Of a DNA stretch of 5,002 bases, positions 4,627 to 5,002 are shown in pieces. The DNA is from Alistipes sp. (lineage in GTDB: Bacteria; Bacteroidota; Bacteroidia; Bacteroidales; Rikenellaceae). Position 1 is the first letter of the stretch. Each line of letters opens with the position of its first letter. A program made the position numbers and the translations under genes. The notes beneath the pieces are model-generated. The model saw nothing but the letters and a program-made list of their open reading frames with translations. It had not been told where the DNA came from and did no database searches. The stretch lies in assembly GCA_017391665.1 (NCBI GenBank), contig JAFOXS010000014.1, forward strand, positions 1 to 5,002. Reading direction: 5' to 3'.

Positions 4627-5002
4627 ATGGGCAAACGAATATATATTGCACTTTTCGCATGCATCATATTTGCGGCTATATATCAGACGTTTAGCACAGG
4701 CTACGGTTGCGCTGACGAGATCGTTTACCTAAGCGAGCAGACCCTGCGCAACTCCCCTACCCCTGCGCCCGAGCAACTGACCGTAATATACGAGCGACAG
4801 ATGGGAAAAAGTAGTGACTTGCTGCATCTGCGTATTGACACGACCTATCACCAGATAGGTAAAGGAGCATACAAGCACGAACTGCGCGCCGAGCGAGAGT
4901 ATTCGCTACGCAGCTTCGACGGCACTTACACCGATATGAACGATGCAGTAGCACTCTGTTTTGTGGAGGGTGGCCGTGAGTGGCAAACCGAGAAAAAGCA
5001 GC
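4627..5002 (+). CDS. Exported or membrane-anchored protein of unknown function (3' end outside window)
   Basis: An ATG at 4627, 30 bases after the esterase stop, opens a frame that stays open to the window edge (125 full codons). Residues 4-19 (RIYIALFACIIFAAIY) are a hydrophobic segment after a short basic start, read as a signal peptide or membrane anchor. If it is cleaved, the region around TGYGCA-D (24-30) is the likely site. The visible mature part (LTVIYERQMGKSS, RIDTTYHQIGKGAYKHEL, YSLRSFDGTY) is polar with alternating hydrophobic residues, suggesting beta strands. I do not recognise the family. The same strand, short gap and absence of a TAnnTTTG box in the gap suggest it is co-transcribed with the esterase. 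TTGTTAACAA (4604-4613), a 10-base palindrome, lies in the gap. Confidence 0.8.
   Translation, partial: MGKRIYIALFACIIFAAIYQTFSTGYGCADEIVYLSEQTLRNSPTPAPEQLTVIYERQMGKSSDLLHLRIDTTYHQIGKGAYKHELRAEREYSLRSFDGTYTDMNDAVALCFVEGGREWQTEKKQ

Noticed and set aside
1..5002. CRISPR array, tRNA, rRNA, transposase or integrase
   Set aside because: No regularly spaced identical repeats, cloverleaf-like sequence, rRNA core sequence or recombinase motifs were seen on either strand.

Overview
The window most likely comes from a member of the Bacteroidales (phylum Bacteroidota). Three things point there: the proteins look like Bacteroidales versions of their families; two genes are preceded by the phylum's promoter element TAnnTTTG (both times TATCTTTG) rather than a sigma70 -35/-10 pair; and start codons lack convincing Shine-Dalgarno sequences. 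Genus cannot be told from this sequence. All five recognisable genes lie on the + strand. No tRNA, rRNA, CRISPR array, transposase or integrase was seen.

Region 1 (1-2044) is the end of an apparent operon. It holds the C-terminal regulatory half of a long RelA/SpoT-type (p)ppGpp enzyme (TGS, helical, zinc-finger/CC and ACT parts), then 3 bases later a small single-pass membrane protein of unknown function, then 12 bases later a HIT-family nucleotide hydrolase. A clear stem-loop at 2021-2044 probably ends the transcript.

Region 2 (2045-2644) is an AT-rich gene-free stretch full of palindromes and enriched in the half-site TTTACA/TGTAAA. It leads to a strong Bacteroidota promoter immediately in front of a 158-residue XRE-type helix-turn-helix regulator (2645-3121), whose messenger would be almost leaderless. 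The regulator has a DNA-binding head, a low-complexity Ser/Ala/Pro/Glu linker and a short, probably folded tail.

Region 3 (3122-3648) is a second gene-free stretch. It carries a diverged 61-base direct repeat (3162-3222 and 3467-3527) whose outer parts are conserved and whose central 27 bases differ but can fold into a small hairpin in both copies. It also holds a cluster of TCTGC/GCAGA words in both orientations. This is the least explained part of the window.

Region 4 (3649-5002) holds a second TATCTTTG promoter, a secreted alpha/beta-hydrolase esterase of the PHB-depolymerase-like/LpqC/CE1-type group with an intact Ser146-Asp197-His273 triad, and 30 bases later the start of an exported or membrane-anchored protein of unknown function that runs off the window.

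No complete new system can be demonstrated here. The best candidates for something undescribed are the repeat-bearing stretch 3122-3530 and the operator-like palindromes in front of the helix-turn-helix gene.
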